Positions 23,216 to 36,906 of a stretch of DNA of 64,000 bases are shown here, one piece after another. This stretch comes from Sipunculus nudus (Eukaryota > Annelida > Sipuncula > Golfingiida > Sipunculidae): contig CM049311.1 of assembly GCA_026874595.1 (NCBI GenBank), forward strand, positions 4,997,676 through 5,061,675. Direction: 5' to 3'. The notes under the pieces were generated by a model. It ran no database searches, had not been told where the DNA came from, and saw only the letters and a list, made by a program, of their open reading frames with translations. Positions within the stretch are counted from its first letter, which is position 1, and each line of letters starts with the position of its first letter. Position numbers and translations under genes: made by a program.

Positions 23216-26200
23216 AGGTACCGACCTTTGAAACAAAAGAACGTCTTAATGTGGAATAAGACAAGTCAATATAAGTGCGGATAATCAGCTATGACGTCAC
23301 AATTGGCCAGTTACCAGCTGTCATTAGATGTTGCCGCTTTTCTTCCTTAATTGGGGAGTTCTCCTGTAACGAGCACCCATAAATACAATACCACTGGGTA
23401 CAGAGGCCAAACATCTGTAAAGATAATATTGCGTATGCACTCAGTGACCAATGGTTTCATGCTTGCTCGGTTTTCTTTTCTTATTACGGTCAAGAGCAAA
23501 ATGATTCGTCTGGAGGAGTTCTTTAGATATACAAGTTCCTTTCCGTTTAATATCTAAAATTCTAATATCTAAATAAAAATTAAACAAACATTTACATATT
23601 TGATGAGACATTTTATTCTGAATATTGCAGGATCGTTTCATTACTTAGGAGAGCCTAAGGTTCGATTTATTAATCATCAGTTTTCGCAATGGCGTTTATA
23701 AACGCTCATTGAATAATGTCTAGATTTATATAAAAGGTTTGTATGTAAATTTGGTCAGTGTTTGTTTTCTATTCAAATAAATTTATTGTTTCAATCTGAA
23801 ATACATTCGTATAAATTCACATAAATCATATACATATTAGTTCATAAAACAACAAGTGAATTCATTCACTAATCCAATTGAAATAAAGAGAGTTTGGCAA
23901 CCAAAGGGGGAATATACCATCTCAATAATTCCATCAGATAAGTTAAAAATGGCAGGTGCAAGTGAAATAAACAGAGGTATAATAGTATTGATAATATCCA
24001 TACACGTAAAACACACTGCAGATTTAAACTGCAGATTGACCACAGTATATTAGGAACGAACAATTTAGCAATTTTATTTTATTTTTTTATTTCTTTCAAT
24101 GTCCAACAAGGATTGTGTTAAACTATCTTTAAAACATAAGATTGCAAAACTGATACTTCATTTTGATCAATGTATAATTACCACAAGTGAACAACTCTGT
24201 ACGTTAAAATTCTGCTAACCCCAGCATATTTTGCCTTTGATATATGCAGGTGTGTCTGCTACGGAGTGAAATATTTATACAAGTTCTCGTTATTTACAAA
24301 TAGGTTCAAATCTAAAGATGTCTGGTGTGTAATGGCGACCATCCCTCTCTCTGCAAATTCATAGTATGCTCTTGACCTCAACTTTACATGACGATTCCAC
24401 TGACGATTTCATTAATGGAGAAACAAGGAAAGCATAAATAAAAATTGCTGGTGATTGGTCGTTCTCATATAATATTATAAAAAAAAGCAGGGGGTGGTCA
24501 ATTACTTGTGAACGTATTATGTTACAGTATACATTCACGTGCGTATGGACATTCCGCTGTTTTGCAGTAAGATTAGTCTGCGCGGCGATTCACCGACGGC
24601 AACTGATCTTTAAAGAATTAATTAGTCTGTGGCCATCCTACATATTATAAACAAAGTTAATAATTTGGAGAGAAAATCATCGAAACCGATCTGTTAAAGG
24701 GTGTTCGGCCAGACAGTAATTCAATTTTAAACCACATGCTAAAGTTTTGATTTAACACCTTGGCCTACTACGTCTGTCTCTTAGCGATCGTTTTTACATC
24801 CAAATGCGCACAACTATGAAAATTCAATCTCCGCCTAACTGTTTAGTTTTTGTGTTTTCTGGTTCGGCCAATGTCCTTTAGGTGGCGTTGTCCATTACAT
24901 AATGATGTAGATGGCTGTATAATGATGACATATGTATTACTTGTAATCCTTCATGGTTTCAAGGATTGAAAGCAGGCATATTGCATATTGTTTTACGACA
25001 GCAGTCATATATAGCAGTTAATTAGACTTTAACATGAATTTTCGGTTAGGTCTGCAGTTTTCCTAATTGCACAAGTTATCAGTTTTTACCTCTGGATGAA
25101 TTTTTAAGGACACCACCAGGTACAAACTCCACAACTAAGCACCCATCTACCCAATTATTCATTGCTGTATTGTTCTGTTGTTAAGAAACACATGTAAGAT
25201 TATTTAATATTTGAATTGCGATCCTTTCAAAGCCGGTGCGGTAGGAGCCAAAATGTCCCCTGTCGTAAGCTCGTTCAGACCTAAATGGTTGATGCCGCAT
25301 ATACAATTCACACCACGGCAGAAAAATCCGTTGTTCATTTTTGGTTCTCGTTTCTGCACGATTTAGAATATCCAACACATTTCAAACTCATTCCCAAATA
25401 CTCGTTGTTGTGTACTCCTATAGGTAATTGCCGATGAATCAAAATATGAAACAATTTTCTCAAACACACAAACACGCACACACAGTACACAGCACGTACA
25501 GCACAACACTGACACAACGAAAATCAACCTTAATTAACTCGGCAAAACACAGAGGATCATGTTTCAGATCATGTTGCATATGTGTGTAGCAAAGTGTTCC
25601 GCAACATGATCAACATATTATGGTTTCATGCAAGAAGTTCGACTGTGTCATATTCCATTCTAAAGTTCGAGCCAACAGAATTGCAGGGTTTAAGGTCAAA
25701 CGATAAGAGATGATAATAAAAAATCTGGCTGGAGGATCGAAGTCAACTTTTGAATGGAAAAGCGGCACCTGAATTGTTTAGGATTTATTTCAAGATTTTT
25801 GTGACGAAGCATGCACTATTGTATTGCGAATGGCCGGCTTTACTCATATACACAGAGATATGTAATGGAGCTGGAGGGCCATCTGCGGAAGAATACGCTA
25901 CCTGACAGACCAGTTATCTAAATTGACATCCAAGAATACTGTAAAAAAAAATATACACTATGAAATCAACAGAAGATTTAAAGAATCAGTCACAGGATAT
26001 TAACAATAAAACATGTCCTACATAAAAACCAGACATTTTATGACATACGAAGGAGGAGTACTAAATGTATTGGCACCAGATCCAATCCACGCACGGTTAT
26101 ATTCCATTAGGCTAGCAGGCGACCAGCGCGGGTCGATTCATGCCTCGTTCACAGCGCGCTACTGTATAATCTTACTTTCTGCCGCCTTGGTGCTTGTAGT

Positions 26201-26921
26201 GGCATAATTGCTGTAGGGCTAGGAGATAAATCAGTCATTGCAGCTCTGCTATCGCGTTCTACAGCACACCCTAGCTGTTACAGCACAACCTGTCTGAGAG
26301 CTGTTTTTGCATGCAGTCTTGAATCTGGCGCGATATATTTTCTTCCCAACTGGATCGCTGTGTCTAAATTGACAATTACCGCCAATTAACTCTTTTACAT
26401 ATCATTTAAGAGTCATTAACTTAAGCTAATTATCTCAGTTTCAGGGAGACCTTTTCTATGTAAAGTAAAATTGACGCCGTACCGACCACTAAAGCTGATA
26501 GCTGTTCTAAGATGCCAGGAAATGTATACTTTGACAAAAAGAATAAGTTCTCTTCACTAGAGTTTTCATCAAAGTTCATATATGATCAATACAGTTCATA
26601 TGACTTCTAGTTTCCGATATTAAATAAACCCGTAACTTTTACTTCAAATGTCAGCAAAAACATCAGCAAACGTTATTCTTGTAACAACAAGACTTCATGG
26701 GATGAAACATTCCAGGATCCGGTGTTGAGTTCATCTTGATTTCCGCCTTACAAAGCCAGGATGTTACAGTTACTAAGGGTAAGAGTCGTCATTAAAAGAT
26801 CCCTGGATAAACCTTTTTTCACGTCAGGTATTTGTCGTCTAGACTTAATTAATTGTTACATACACACACGTTTGTATGTTACGAAAATGCCCATTATCTT
26901 AATAGCTAGGGCGATTCCCTC

Positions 26922-26924
<3 letters not shown>
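23216..26924. other. Long stretch without a recognised gene
   Basis: Several 60-70 codon open frames occur without domains or splice support. A short hairpin (GATCATGTTGC at 25567-25577 inverted at 25601-25611) is present. One minus-strand frame (25181-25378) has balanced amino-acid use but no recognisable family. Confidence 0.45.

Positions 26925-27000
<76 letters not shown>
26925..27000. repeat. (CT)n followed by (TA)n
   Basis: About 27 bp of CT then about 49 bp of TA. It forms the left border of the hammerhead-bearing segment. Confidence 0.95.
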
Positions 27001-27006
<6 letters not shown>

Positions 27007-27203
27007 GAAGGTAGAGTTACCCTCCGGTGAAAAGTGCTGTATGGCCTCATGACAAGGCCAGAGCGATATAACACTCGTAATCTCGTAAAGTCTCGGCTTT
27101 TCACACCATGCCGTTAGCTTAATTTTAACCACATTCACCTGAGGATCGGGCGCATCCCGTGAAACAGACTGTAGTGAATTTACGGTGTTGTTTTTTTCAG
27201 TGT

Positions 27204-27206
<3 letters not shown>
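27001..27206 (+). mobile_element. Retrozyme/Penelope-like fragment with hammerhead ribozyme
   Basis: A 206-bp unique segment between two (TA)n arrays. Its right part contains a complete hammerhead ribozyme motif (27133-27179), followed by a T7 run and CAGTGTTACA. Hammerhead motifs with a very short stem III are known in animal genomes mainly from Penelope-like elements and from small non-coding retrozymes. A non-coding size near 200 bp fits a retrozyme or a truncated Penelope-like terminal repeat. No reverse transcriptase is present in the window. The element type is inferred from the ribozyme alone, and the true boundaries may lie inside the TA arrays. Confidence 0.45.
27133..27179 (+). ncRNA. 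Type I hammerhead self-cleaving ribozyme
   Basis: All core elements occur in order. Stem I 5' strand ATTCAC (27133-27138); conserved CTGAGGA, matching CUGANGA (27139-27145); stem II CGGG/CCCG (27147-27150 with 27156-27159, loop CGCAT); conserved GAA (27161-27163); stem III ACA/TGT (27164-27166 with 27170-27172, loop GAC); A at position 17 (27173); stem I 3' strand GTGAAT (27174-27179), which pairs fully with ATTCAC. Cleavage would follow the GTA at 27171-27173. The AACCAC before and CGGTGTT after could extend stem I beyond an internal loop. One weakness: the usual G-C closing pair of stem II (10.1/11.1) is T-T here, so activity may be reduced. Confidence 0.7.

Positions 27207-27286
<80 letters not shown>
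27207..27286. repeat. (TA)n microsatellite, about 80 bp
   Basis: Pure TA dinucleotides forming the right border of the hammerhead-bearing segment. Confidence 0.95.
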
Positions 27287-27289
<3 letters not shown>

Positions 27290-30200
27290 CGTTCAGGGGC
27301 GATTAACACATCGGTAGGGTTGTGTTACTTTTCTGGAATGGGTGTGAACCTACCTCCTAACAAGAGAGTTACTGGAGTGCAAGGACGTTAGAGCTAGCGG
27401 TCTATCTTTTATCACTCTGTATCGCCGTTTGTTATCGGCGTTTCCGGTTCGACACGCATCAGTTGTTTTAATCACCTGATCATTGCGTTTCATTATTGTG
27501 ATTTGTCTTGCGTAAAATTGATCCTTCTGACGTCAATGTTTTTCCATAGACACGTAAGTAACCATGGATACCAGCTTATAGAATCGAAGATCACTCACTC
27601 ATATATATTAAACAGCTTATACTACAGTACTTTAAAATTAAGAAAAATATCCGAAAATTTAATATAAATACTGGAAATCTTACACTGATAAAGGAATACA
27701 ATATCAGAAGAGACATGTGTAATGCAGAGATAACAAGTAAGTGATTAAGGAAACTGGAGACTAATAGTTATATGACTTGCAGTACTTAGAGGAGATGTAC
27801 ATATAAAGAAGATAAGGTGTGCTGGAGAGTATACATTTTCTGTGATCATATGACATTTGTAATGCACGTGGTTATTTATAAGCAGCTTTTCAGCTATGGT
27901 TTAACTTTTTTTTCAATCTTATCAAATCTCCAGATAAAAAAACTTTATTTATTACCGAGCAATGAAAATTCTCCAGTTTGCAAGTGATACCGTACAAGCA
28001 TCAGTCGGAACGCTTTATAGAAGAAAAAAACTAATTTTATACCTTTTTTCAGGATTACATTTCGCGGGGAGGCTGGTGCCATAATAAAAAAAATAATGAC
28101 GAATGAAGCGGCCGTCATAATATTGGCATTGCTTACAAAATTTCAACTTGATATTTTGAATTGCATGTATGTACAAACCGTCTAGATCTTCCGCAGAATA
28201 ATACCAATATTTGCAAGAACAATTCGATATGAGTGTATATGAAGATGGTTGTATTTTTTACGAAGTATTCTCTTTTTCAGCATCAGCGCAACAATCTGTT
28301 CATTTTCCATTCAGATCCCTACTTATTTCGAAATAAAGACGGCCCCAAACCCCAGAATACCCTATAACGTACATGATTTAAATGTTTTGGCAAATGGGCC
28401 CTTTTGAACAGTTTCAGCGAAAATAAAGTTAATATTGTAATAATATGTGACATGATAAGCTTGACGCTAACTTACATTACCACATTTGCTGTATCAAAGT
28501 CCAGCTAATGCGTTCGTTTGAACACGAATACACAGCAGCTGTCAGTATTACAGCATTGAAACATACATCACCTAAAACTATAAATTTGAAGAATAAAAGA
28601 CTTTACAGAATATGATATACAACAGATTATTAAGACACAATGTACATCATAGCTTGTCTACATTGAGGCTATCAGAATATATATATATTTGCAGGTTGAA
28701 TTGATAAATTCAGCGGAAAACGATAAAGGTGACGGAAATTAATCATTTTAGGTATGGCTGTTTGTCGATAAGGCGTGACGTAATGCCGAAGCCGTAATAT
28801 TAATATATGCATTATGTTTCTTCGAAACACCAGGTCATATGGGTATAGATAAATAATTCACGGTATTCAATTATTATCACACTCTAGCGAAGCCGCAATG
28901 AGGGGCATCTGAACTAAAACAAATTTTGCTTATTTTCACCCGAGAATAATTTAAGAATATACGTAATATTGTCTGGAAAACAAGCGTTTAGCACAAAATA
29001 CCCTTATCTCGACCAGACTTTAAAACAACATATTTGCTACCTAAATTGAGTGAATTATCCGTGCTTATTAAAAGCGTATTTGAAATGAAATTTCTCATCC
29101 ATTTTTAAAATGAAATCACTTGTTTACTGATGGTTTTTACATTTGAGATTTTACATGATTTATTTGCGATAAATTGAATGTATAAATTGTCTGGGGAAAA
29201 ACACGTGATTTAAAAATGATCGTGCGATCGTTATTTTCTTAGTATCTTCGATAAATGAAGATCTTAAAGGTAAAAAAATTTTCCAGCGAATTGATTAAAT
29301 CTTCAGCAATGCAAGCAAATGTTGATTGTTATGTTACGTGATTATTTTGGGAATGAAAATATCAGGAGATACTGGACCCAAAGTATAACAGTAAGCAAGC
29401 ACAGGTAGCAAAATATACAGACTTTAAACCATGCGATAAGACGAAAGAAACGGGTATCATGTAAATAGGCCATATTTGAATCGTTTCTGTATTTTTTTCC
29501 GTATTTTATGTGTATACCTGCACATGCAGTGTTGTGCCGAATATTCGATTTTATTATATCTCTCGTCTTTCTTCAAATTAGAATAAAAAAAATTGTTGCC
29601 GTTTTGTGTAACAGATGACTACAAACGATTATGTATCCTGGATGCACATCTTTCAATAAAAACATCTTTCAGTTTTGCCATTAACACACGAAAACGAGAA
29701 CCAGATAAAATTATAAGGGGAATTTTTTATATTAAAACGGAGCGGATGGGACAGTAGTTCAAATTTCGATATTTTTTCCTCACGTTTTAATTTACCCTGA
29801 ACTGTTTACAGCCATGGAAGGACTGTGTGGACACAATCTGTACGATTCCTAGATGGTTCAATTGACTCAATCATAACATATCGCATTTTTCTGGTATGTG
29901 TTTTAACAATGGTTGGATGGGGTATGACCCGGTGTTGTACTTGACATCCCATGTCAAACCCAGTGTCATCAAAAAAAGAACATTTTGATGATAAGGTATA
30001 TCTCCTCGTCTGCTGCTACTGAATTTTCTTTGAAGAAATATACAATCCTTTACCACCAACTAGTATTTAGTTAAATCTCCCCCATACGGAATAAGGCTTA
30101 CAGAAGTTAATGAGTTAATTTTTATATCAAAATTTGATCTTTCTTTCCTGCTGGCAAGCACTAAGCCCTGCTGACACTTTTGTTAGAGTTTCAGGAGAAA

Positions 30201-30825
30201 AGGTCCTCACAGAATCGTGATTAGTAATTAAGCAGTTCAAGAATTCATAGAAACGGGCTCTATCAAAGCCATATAAATTTGCGGTAATTAGTGGCCTTGA
30301 TGCAATCTGTGTCTTAAAGGTCATGGAGTCTTCCATAACAAAAAAATATGTATGTTATTATCAGTGAAGGAGTTCTTGTGTATTCACCAGGGTTGGACAC
30401 TTCTCTATCTGTCTGGCATCAGGACAAATAAAAAAGCTTTGATGATTAGCGTGACAGGAAGGACCAGTTCTCTGTTTATTTGTTTTACTTTCTGGCATTA
30501 TTTCATTTAGGGAGTTTTCCGACCTCAGGTTTCATAAAGTTAACTGACCCCAACTTTTGAGACAGGCATTTCGCCGATTTCATTGCGGAATGGGCCAGTC
30601 TCTAAGGGTGCGGGGATTCCTAAAACCTTGTAACCTTTATATCAAGCCCATGATATATCGAAACTGCATATCAAGACTTTTTGATTTTACATTTATTCCT
30701 AAATGTAAAGTGTAGAAAGCTTAATACCGAATCAATAATCGTATGGTAATATTTGCATCCTTTGGTCGTGCCTATAATTAAGAATAACGCCCTGTCAGTA
30801 TAAACCAAAAAAATTTACATATAAT
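27287..30825. other. Long stretch without a recognised gene
   Basis: Near 27391-27458 a tRNA-like string (GTTAGAGCTAGCGGTCT, later CCGGTTCGACACGC) suggests a SINE head, but box spacing is poor. The rest is AT-rich with no exon supported. Confidence 0.45.
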
Positions 30826-30905
30826 AGAGGGAAAGGACGTGGCCTGGTGGTTCAACTGCTGGACAAAGAATCTGTAGGTCACGAGTTCGATCCCCGCCAC
30901 TGTTT
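30826..30905 (+). mobile_element. tRNA-derived SINE head
   Basis: An A-box-like GTGGCCTGGTGG (about 30839) and a B-box-like GAGTTCGATCCCC (about 30884) are spaced as in tRNA genes, and the sequence ends CCGCCACTG. An anticodon-arm-like ACAAAGAATCTGT lies between, but the acceptor stem does not pair. A SINE or tRNA pseudogene is therefore more likely than a functional tRNA. Confidence 0.55.
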
Positions 30906-33331
30906 AACGGCAACAGATCAACTTACTAGTCTTAAACACAGGTAATGAATCGGGCCATCGCCGTACTATATTTAAAAACAGAATATTAACAGACCATATG
31001 ATATTGCTACAGCAGATCCGCCTGTTTAATGTTGAATTCACAAGTATTTTACTTTGTCTAATTCCTTAATAATTGAAACGAGATTAAAAAGTAAATAAAA
31101 TAAGAATTTACCGTAGTGAAGGTGGCAGAACTGGCAAAAACCCCTAAACTTAAAATCGATCTAAAAATTGTTTTGATTTCCTTGTAGACGCCAGGGAGTA
31201 TCACTCAGATAACACCTAGTGTAGTCTTCTTTATGGTGGTATACGTAGTTTTGAAATTTTCATTTATTTTGACATTTTTTTTTACAACATTCAAGTAAAT
31301 AATTTTTAAAAGATACACTATTTAAAGCATCCAAAAACAATAAACCACTTTTAAATGGACTAAAAACTACGTGACAATACTACTGTATCAGATTTAAAAT
31401 AATAAAAACTTTATGGTTGTAATGTGAATTTGAAAACAACATTTGGGTTTATTTTAGATTTAGGGGGTTTGTTAGTTCTGTTACCTTAAAGTCAAGGGGC
31501 AAGTACATCTCTTTTGTGAGCAAGATAATGATGTCGTCTGATTTACAGAATTAGTGAAAGATTCTTGCATCATGCATTATTGCCCATACAACCATACAAC
31601 ATAAATACTCCTTAAATTCCCTGATAACAGCAAGTTAAGTTTCCACCGTTTTAAGCACACATTATATTGCATATACCTTTACTTCAAAATTAAAAGAAAA
31701 TCGATCACTTGGTCTAGGTATTGGTTTGTAGACGTGATAATCTCAAACTCCTTGATTCCCAGCAGCCATCATCTATTGAGCTGATATTGAGAATTTAAGA
31801 TTTTTATAGTATTGAAAGCTGGTAAAATTAAAGTTATTTTCGTACAATACAGGGTAGAATTTCGGATGATCACTCCCTGGTGTGTGGCAAACAATTACTC
31901 CTAAGAGCCGGGCAGTTTGTTCAGTGCCAGGAAAATATCATCCGTCCCAAGTTTATATTGTGTGTGAGGGCATGGACAGTTTTTTTCATCAACAACTGCA
32001 ATCACGCCTGAGACCATACTTTTCCCACTGGCGCAGTATGTCCATTGTTACTCCGTTCATGAACAACTTGAAAAAAATAACAGTACTTTAGAATATGCAG
32101 GTTGGAAGAGGTATGCGTTTTTTCTAATATCTTCATCTAATCTCAATTATTTACGAAGGAACTTTGCCCTGCCTGTCTTTGCCATAATCAGGGCTGCTAT
32201 TAAAAGCATTATCAAGAGCCAGGGAAAGCTTTTCAAGTTGCGATAATCCCGGATGTCGATGCCGTTCAGTTTTTCAATTCCCACCTTCAATACGTGCCCA
32301 CGTGGCTTAATAGCAATGTCATCTTAGAAAAGTTCAAATTCAGCTTTTATAGAAGCTGAAGCAAATGAATCACCTATCTTAGTTTGAACATAACATTCTT
32401 CAGGCTGGGTGGACTTCTTGACACATGATTATCGAAACATTTTCCTGTTCATCATAATCTCTATATCACTAAAACAACTTTCTGTTTGTGTTTGGAAGAT
32501 TTTTGTTAGACAACACGTTGCCTTTTTTCATATCATATCCTTTCTTACTTTCGGTTTGTTAGTTCCGGCGTGCCCGTTATGATAGTAGATAACAGTGTTA
32601 AATGTATTTTGACCGAACGTTTGACCATAAATTGAAAAGCTACTTATACATATTATTTGATAAAAAAAAATAAATTAAAATTGTTGTCGTAAAAATCTTG
32701 CCATGGCATCAATGGTTATCATCTCTGTATGATATCCTGAATATTTACTGAATGAAACTTTAATGTATGACATAGATTAAGCAGTGTTTGTTTATTATTA
32801 TTATTATTATTATTATTATAATTATTTTACATTTTCATTTTCATTACTACTATAATTGTAGCAGTAGTAGCATGGTTGGTATTAGTATTAATATTTTTTT
32901 TTATTTGTCCACTTATATCCTATCATTTTCCCTTGCTGTATTATTTCAGAAAATTTCTTAAAGAGCTATAAGACCATAAAAGTTTACAGTATCAAGGAGG
33001 TTAATTTTACTATACTTTTATTTGACTATTACAGCCAAACGTGAAATATATATTTTTGAAGCAAAAGCAATTACATGTGACTTTTAATATCTGAGCTGTA
33101 CACGATGCAATCTAACACCTGTATTTTTGTTATCGCTAAATATATCTTTATAAGGGCATGCGTTGGCGTGTATAAAGCTGTGTATTCAATATTCCATACT
33201 ATTTTTCTTCGCTCTAGCAGGCTGTCGTCTGTTTCACCAGTAGTCAATCTTTACGACATCGCGACAAAAACCAATTTCACACAGTGTATCACTTGAATCT
33301 GACATTTCTCCCCATGTCGCATCCGTCGAAG
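30906..33331. other. Long stretch without a recognised gene
   Basis: AT-rich, with a (TTA)n patch at about 32794-32825. A 69-codon open frame at 31882-32091 has no recognised domain or splice sites. Confidence 0.45.
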
Positions 33332-33460
33332 ATGGCTTCTGTCGGAAGTAAGCCATTGTGGTCTAAAACGAGGCAAGTTTTAAGGCGGGAACATCTCCTA
33401 ACAACACGACGCGCTCATGACGTCTGGTACAGTTTCTTTCAGTCTCGCCATCTCAGATAA
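33332..33460 (+). CDS. Small ORF, or first exon, with TISU-like start
   Basis: The ATG lies in CGAAGATGGCTTC, which resembles the TISU initiator (SAASATGGCGGC) used by some short-leader housekeeping genes. The local sequence is more CpG-rich than the surroundings. The frame encodes 42 basic residues (begins MASVGSKPLW, ends FFQSRHLR) with no known domain. Alternatively, a donor GGAA|GTAAGC five codons in (after about 33347) would make this a short first exon. Both readings depend on the start motif alone. It could easily be chance. Confidence 0.2.
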   Translation: MASVGSKPLWSKTRQVLRREHLLTTRRAHDVWYSFFQSRHLR

Positions 33461-34884
33461 GGCGTGATAAGAGCTCTAAAATACTACCGAGCCAGAGAAA
33501 TTATCGTCCACTGACGGCAGTAATACTCGTTAATATGAGTGAATCGCATTTATTAGTAGCTCATTAGTACAAGTATGATTTGTGATGAGAGCACCGTGGA
33601 GCACCACCCAATTCTGTCTGGATCTGACAACAAATTATTTTGACAGCTACGATTTCTCAGCCTGAGATATTTTTACTTTATGCTTAATATCAAGAAAGTT
33701 GTTTATTACTGGCGGTTTCTGTTGAAGGGGATCCAACATGTTGCCGAAATGACTCTCGCGTGGGGCTTGTTGATGCACTGGCTGTTATTATGATGCCGAC
33801 ATGATGTTTGTGTACACGTACCATTGTCCCACATTTTTATCATATCGAATAATTGTATAATCGTCTTACTTTATGCCATTAAGGATGAATTTGATGAATT
33901 AACTACAGCGAAAAGCGGACATCGATAATGGGAAGTTCATCTTAAAGAATAAAATGAATTGTGATCATGAGCAACTCAGGAGATAAAATAAGAAAACCAA
34001 GAAAGGGAAACAAACGGGTTATATGTAGGCCTATATATGTGATATCTATGAAATCAGATGGTATAAGATATAAAATTTCGATGTATTCAGATATATATAT
34101 TGGCCCATGCAAGAAATATTGCTAGTAAAACATGTATCAATAACCTTTTTGCATATTAATTTTGTGATACTAATGTGCCAGGTGATGAAAGTCCTCACAA
34201 CTAGGTCATCTGGTTGACATTTGATATACATGTGTATGTTACCTTTTAATTGGGCGGAATGGTTTGCTTATAAGCATAATTCTTCGGGCTACCTTTGTCT
34301 TACCTTAATTACAGAAACAAAGACATCAAAGAATGGGGGCGGGGATATGGGAGGGTGTTAACCCCTGCCACAGTGAAGAAATTTTTTTTTTTAATTAAGG
34401 CTGAAAATTTTTAAATCTGCAGAAGTTTTTTAAAGCGTCATGATGCAAAGTCGGCATTGTTTTTAAGTAGTGCTTATTGTTCTGTTTCTTAGCTTTCTAA
34501 GGTAAAAAAATCCTAAATCACTAAATCCGCCCTGATAACAACGGTAATCCGATATTCGTCATGATATTACCATGAAAAAAATATCATAATTGTGTTTTGT
34601 ACCCTTATACTGCCCTGCTGAGAGAAAGAGAGAGAAGGAAGGTGTCAGGACTTGTTGACAAAGGGATGGCAATATTTATGGTCAACTACGTTCCAGGTTC
34701 TATGTATCAGCCTTTAATGTGTGAACTGCTAATTTGAAATGAAATTGAACTTTATAATGATGACACTTAGTATTGTTTAATTGATGATAAATTGTTTCTT
34801 TATATTTTTTTCTTTATTATTGATCTTCAAATTATCATATGGAATTCATGTAACACGATTAGATAGATTTAACAATAAACACAT
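33461..34884. other. AT-rich DNA without a recognised gene
   Basis: No feature supported. Confidence 0.5.
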
Positions 34885-35082
34885 CGACAGACAGACACAT
34901 ACTTTTTTACGGGAGGAAGGACAAGGCAGACGGGCGGAAAGACAGACAGCTGAACGGCCCAACACACACCCAACGGACAGACGGAGCGATTCAAAGAGAG
35001 ACAAATGGACATAGAGAGAGAAAGACAGACAGACAAACAGGTAGAAACTGAGAGACAGATAAACACACAAGAGAGGTAGGTA
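34885..35082. repeat. GACA/GAGA-rich cryptic simple sequence
   Basis: Purine-rich, irregular GACAGACA, AGACGG and GAGAGA phrases over nearly 200 bp. The long open frames on both strands here reflect this low complexity. Confidence 0.8.
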
Positions 35083-36906
35083 TATAGACATACATCTTAT
35101 CATTCATTATACTTCATTTTATATTGTGTATAACAATAAGTATTATTAATAGTATTAAAGCACAAGGTGAACACCAGATAAAGTTCGACATTGCAGCGCT
35201 GGCCAAATCGAAAGATCATGGTGCCAAGCAAATTTAGAAAAGGAAATGTCAGCAGATCCATTCCGATAGCGTCCGCTGAATGGAACCATGAAATGGCTGT
35301 ATATTTATGGTCAATGAAGGCCTGTACTTAGCGACTGTGTATCTTGATTATTATGCAGTGGGTTGTCTGGCTTGTCTAGCTGCTTGTTTCTTGTGGGCTG
35401 TAGTTCTGTCTTGATTGTTTCCTGTCCGTCATGTAAAAGAGTATACAGTAAATAACGATTGATTGTAAATGAGCGAAATTTTACAAGTACAAAAATTCCA
35501 TTTCATTTCTCTCAAGGTGAGAGATGACTGCTTATTTTGTCAAAATGTTTATATATTACCCGCTCAAATGAAATTAATATAATTGAACCGAAATAAGTAA
35601 TTTTTTCATTTTTCAATTCTTAGCTGCCACTTTTCAGATTCCCAATTTTTAATATTCCAATATAAGGTCGACAGTTTTAAACTATTTCTTCGTGTTCATA
35701 TTTCTAGGGTGTAAAACAAAATTTGACAGTGTCCTTTCAACCCAATAATTATAGCATCTTAATTATGTTTTGAATTGAATACCTAGAGAAATACTTCATG
35801 AAGTCTGCTCAAATCTGCTCAACTTGAAAATAGTGTTTAATGAATCCGGATCCAGTAAATGAATTGTTTCGTTCCCATAAGAGTTCATGTGACCTAGAAT
35901 TTTAAAAAGAAACCCAATAAATGTTGCACTGGATTTAGTATATACGATACCTTTTTCCTTATTAAATGAAGCTCATTAAACAAGTTTGATATAAATGCCT
36001 AACTCGACAATCAAGTAGGCATCACTAACAATTATATAGGGATCATGCATGAGAGTTTTACTAAATACATCACCTCTAACATGACACTAACAAAATGTCC
36101 AACACTAGATGAAAGATTTCGAACTAATTCTGATAAGGAACGAAAGTTTTCATTATTTTCAAGGCAGAAAAGAGTTATTTATAACAGAAGAATGTACGAT
36201 TTCTTTTGTCTCCAAGACTTTAAGAAGATCATTAAAGGGAATATATTCTAAAAATCATTTAAAAAAATTTTGAATTTAGAATAACAAAATAGTTAATTAA
36301 TTTTGCAAAGTTTATTTAGTCGTAATTTTTAAAAGGCAACGTGAACGAAACTCTCATGACCGTCATTGCTTACCAGAAGCTTGCAGAATAATGTATTCGT
36401 TGATATATTTTCTCACAAATGCTGACCTTTCGTGTTTTAGTTATACTTCCGGTCGGAATTTCACTTCCGTTCGATAGTTTAACCTATTGACCCCCCAATA
36501 CTTCAACATATCGGAGAAACGATGACGCAGGACACAGGAGTCAATTGGCATCGCAGACAAATAGAGCTCTAGCGGATGGGCAGAAATTTATTCCTCTCAG
36601 GTAAAGGAGGTAAAAAATGAGGCCCTCTCGATGGACTGAGATACAGCGCATAGACACTTGGTGAAAATCCAATCATTGAATCGGTAATTGGAAGTCTTAC
36701 ACCTGAGCAATTCTTATTTCGATGACTTAATCCATGTTGTTTGGTACGAAGAGCAGCTGGAAAAAATATGGAGAGCGACCATTCCACCTGTCTGTATTCA
36801 TGATGGTTAAAAAGAAACGATGACTTTATTAGTAGATGAATCAAATGCATTTGACAAACGTTTCTATACCTTATTATCAATGAATATTAAAAAAATCCGT
36901 TGAGTA
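35083..36906. other. AT-rich DNA without a recognised gene
   Basis: No feature supported. Confidence 0.5.

Noticed and set aside
30826-30905. Functional tRNA gene
   Set aside because: A and B boxes are present but the acceptor and anticodon stems do not pair properly; better explained as a SINE.
34781-35103. Long ORFs on both strands near 34.8-35.1 kb
   Set aside because: They come from GACA/GAGA low-complexity DNA and occur on both strands at once.
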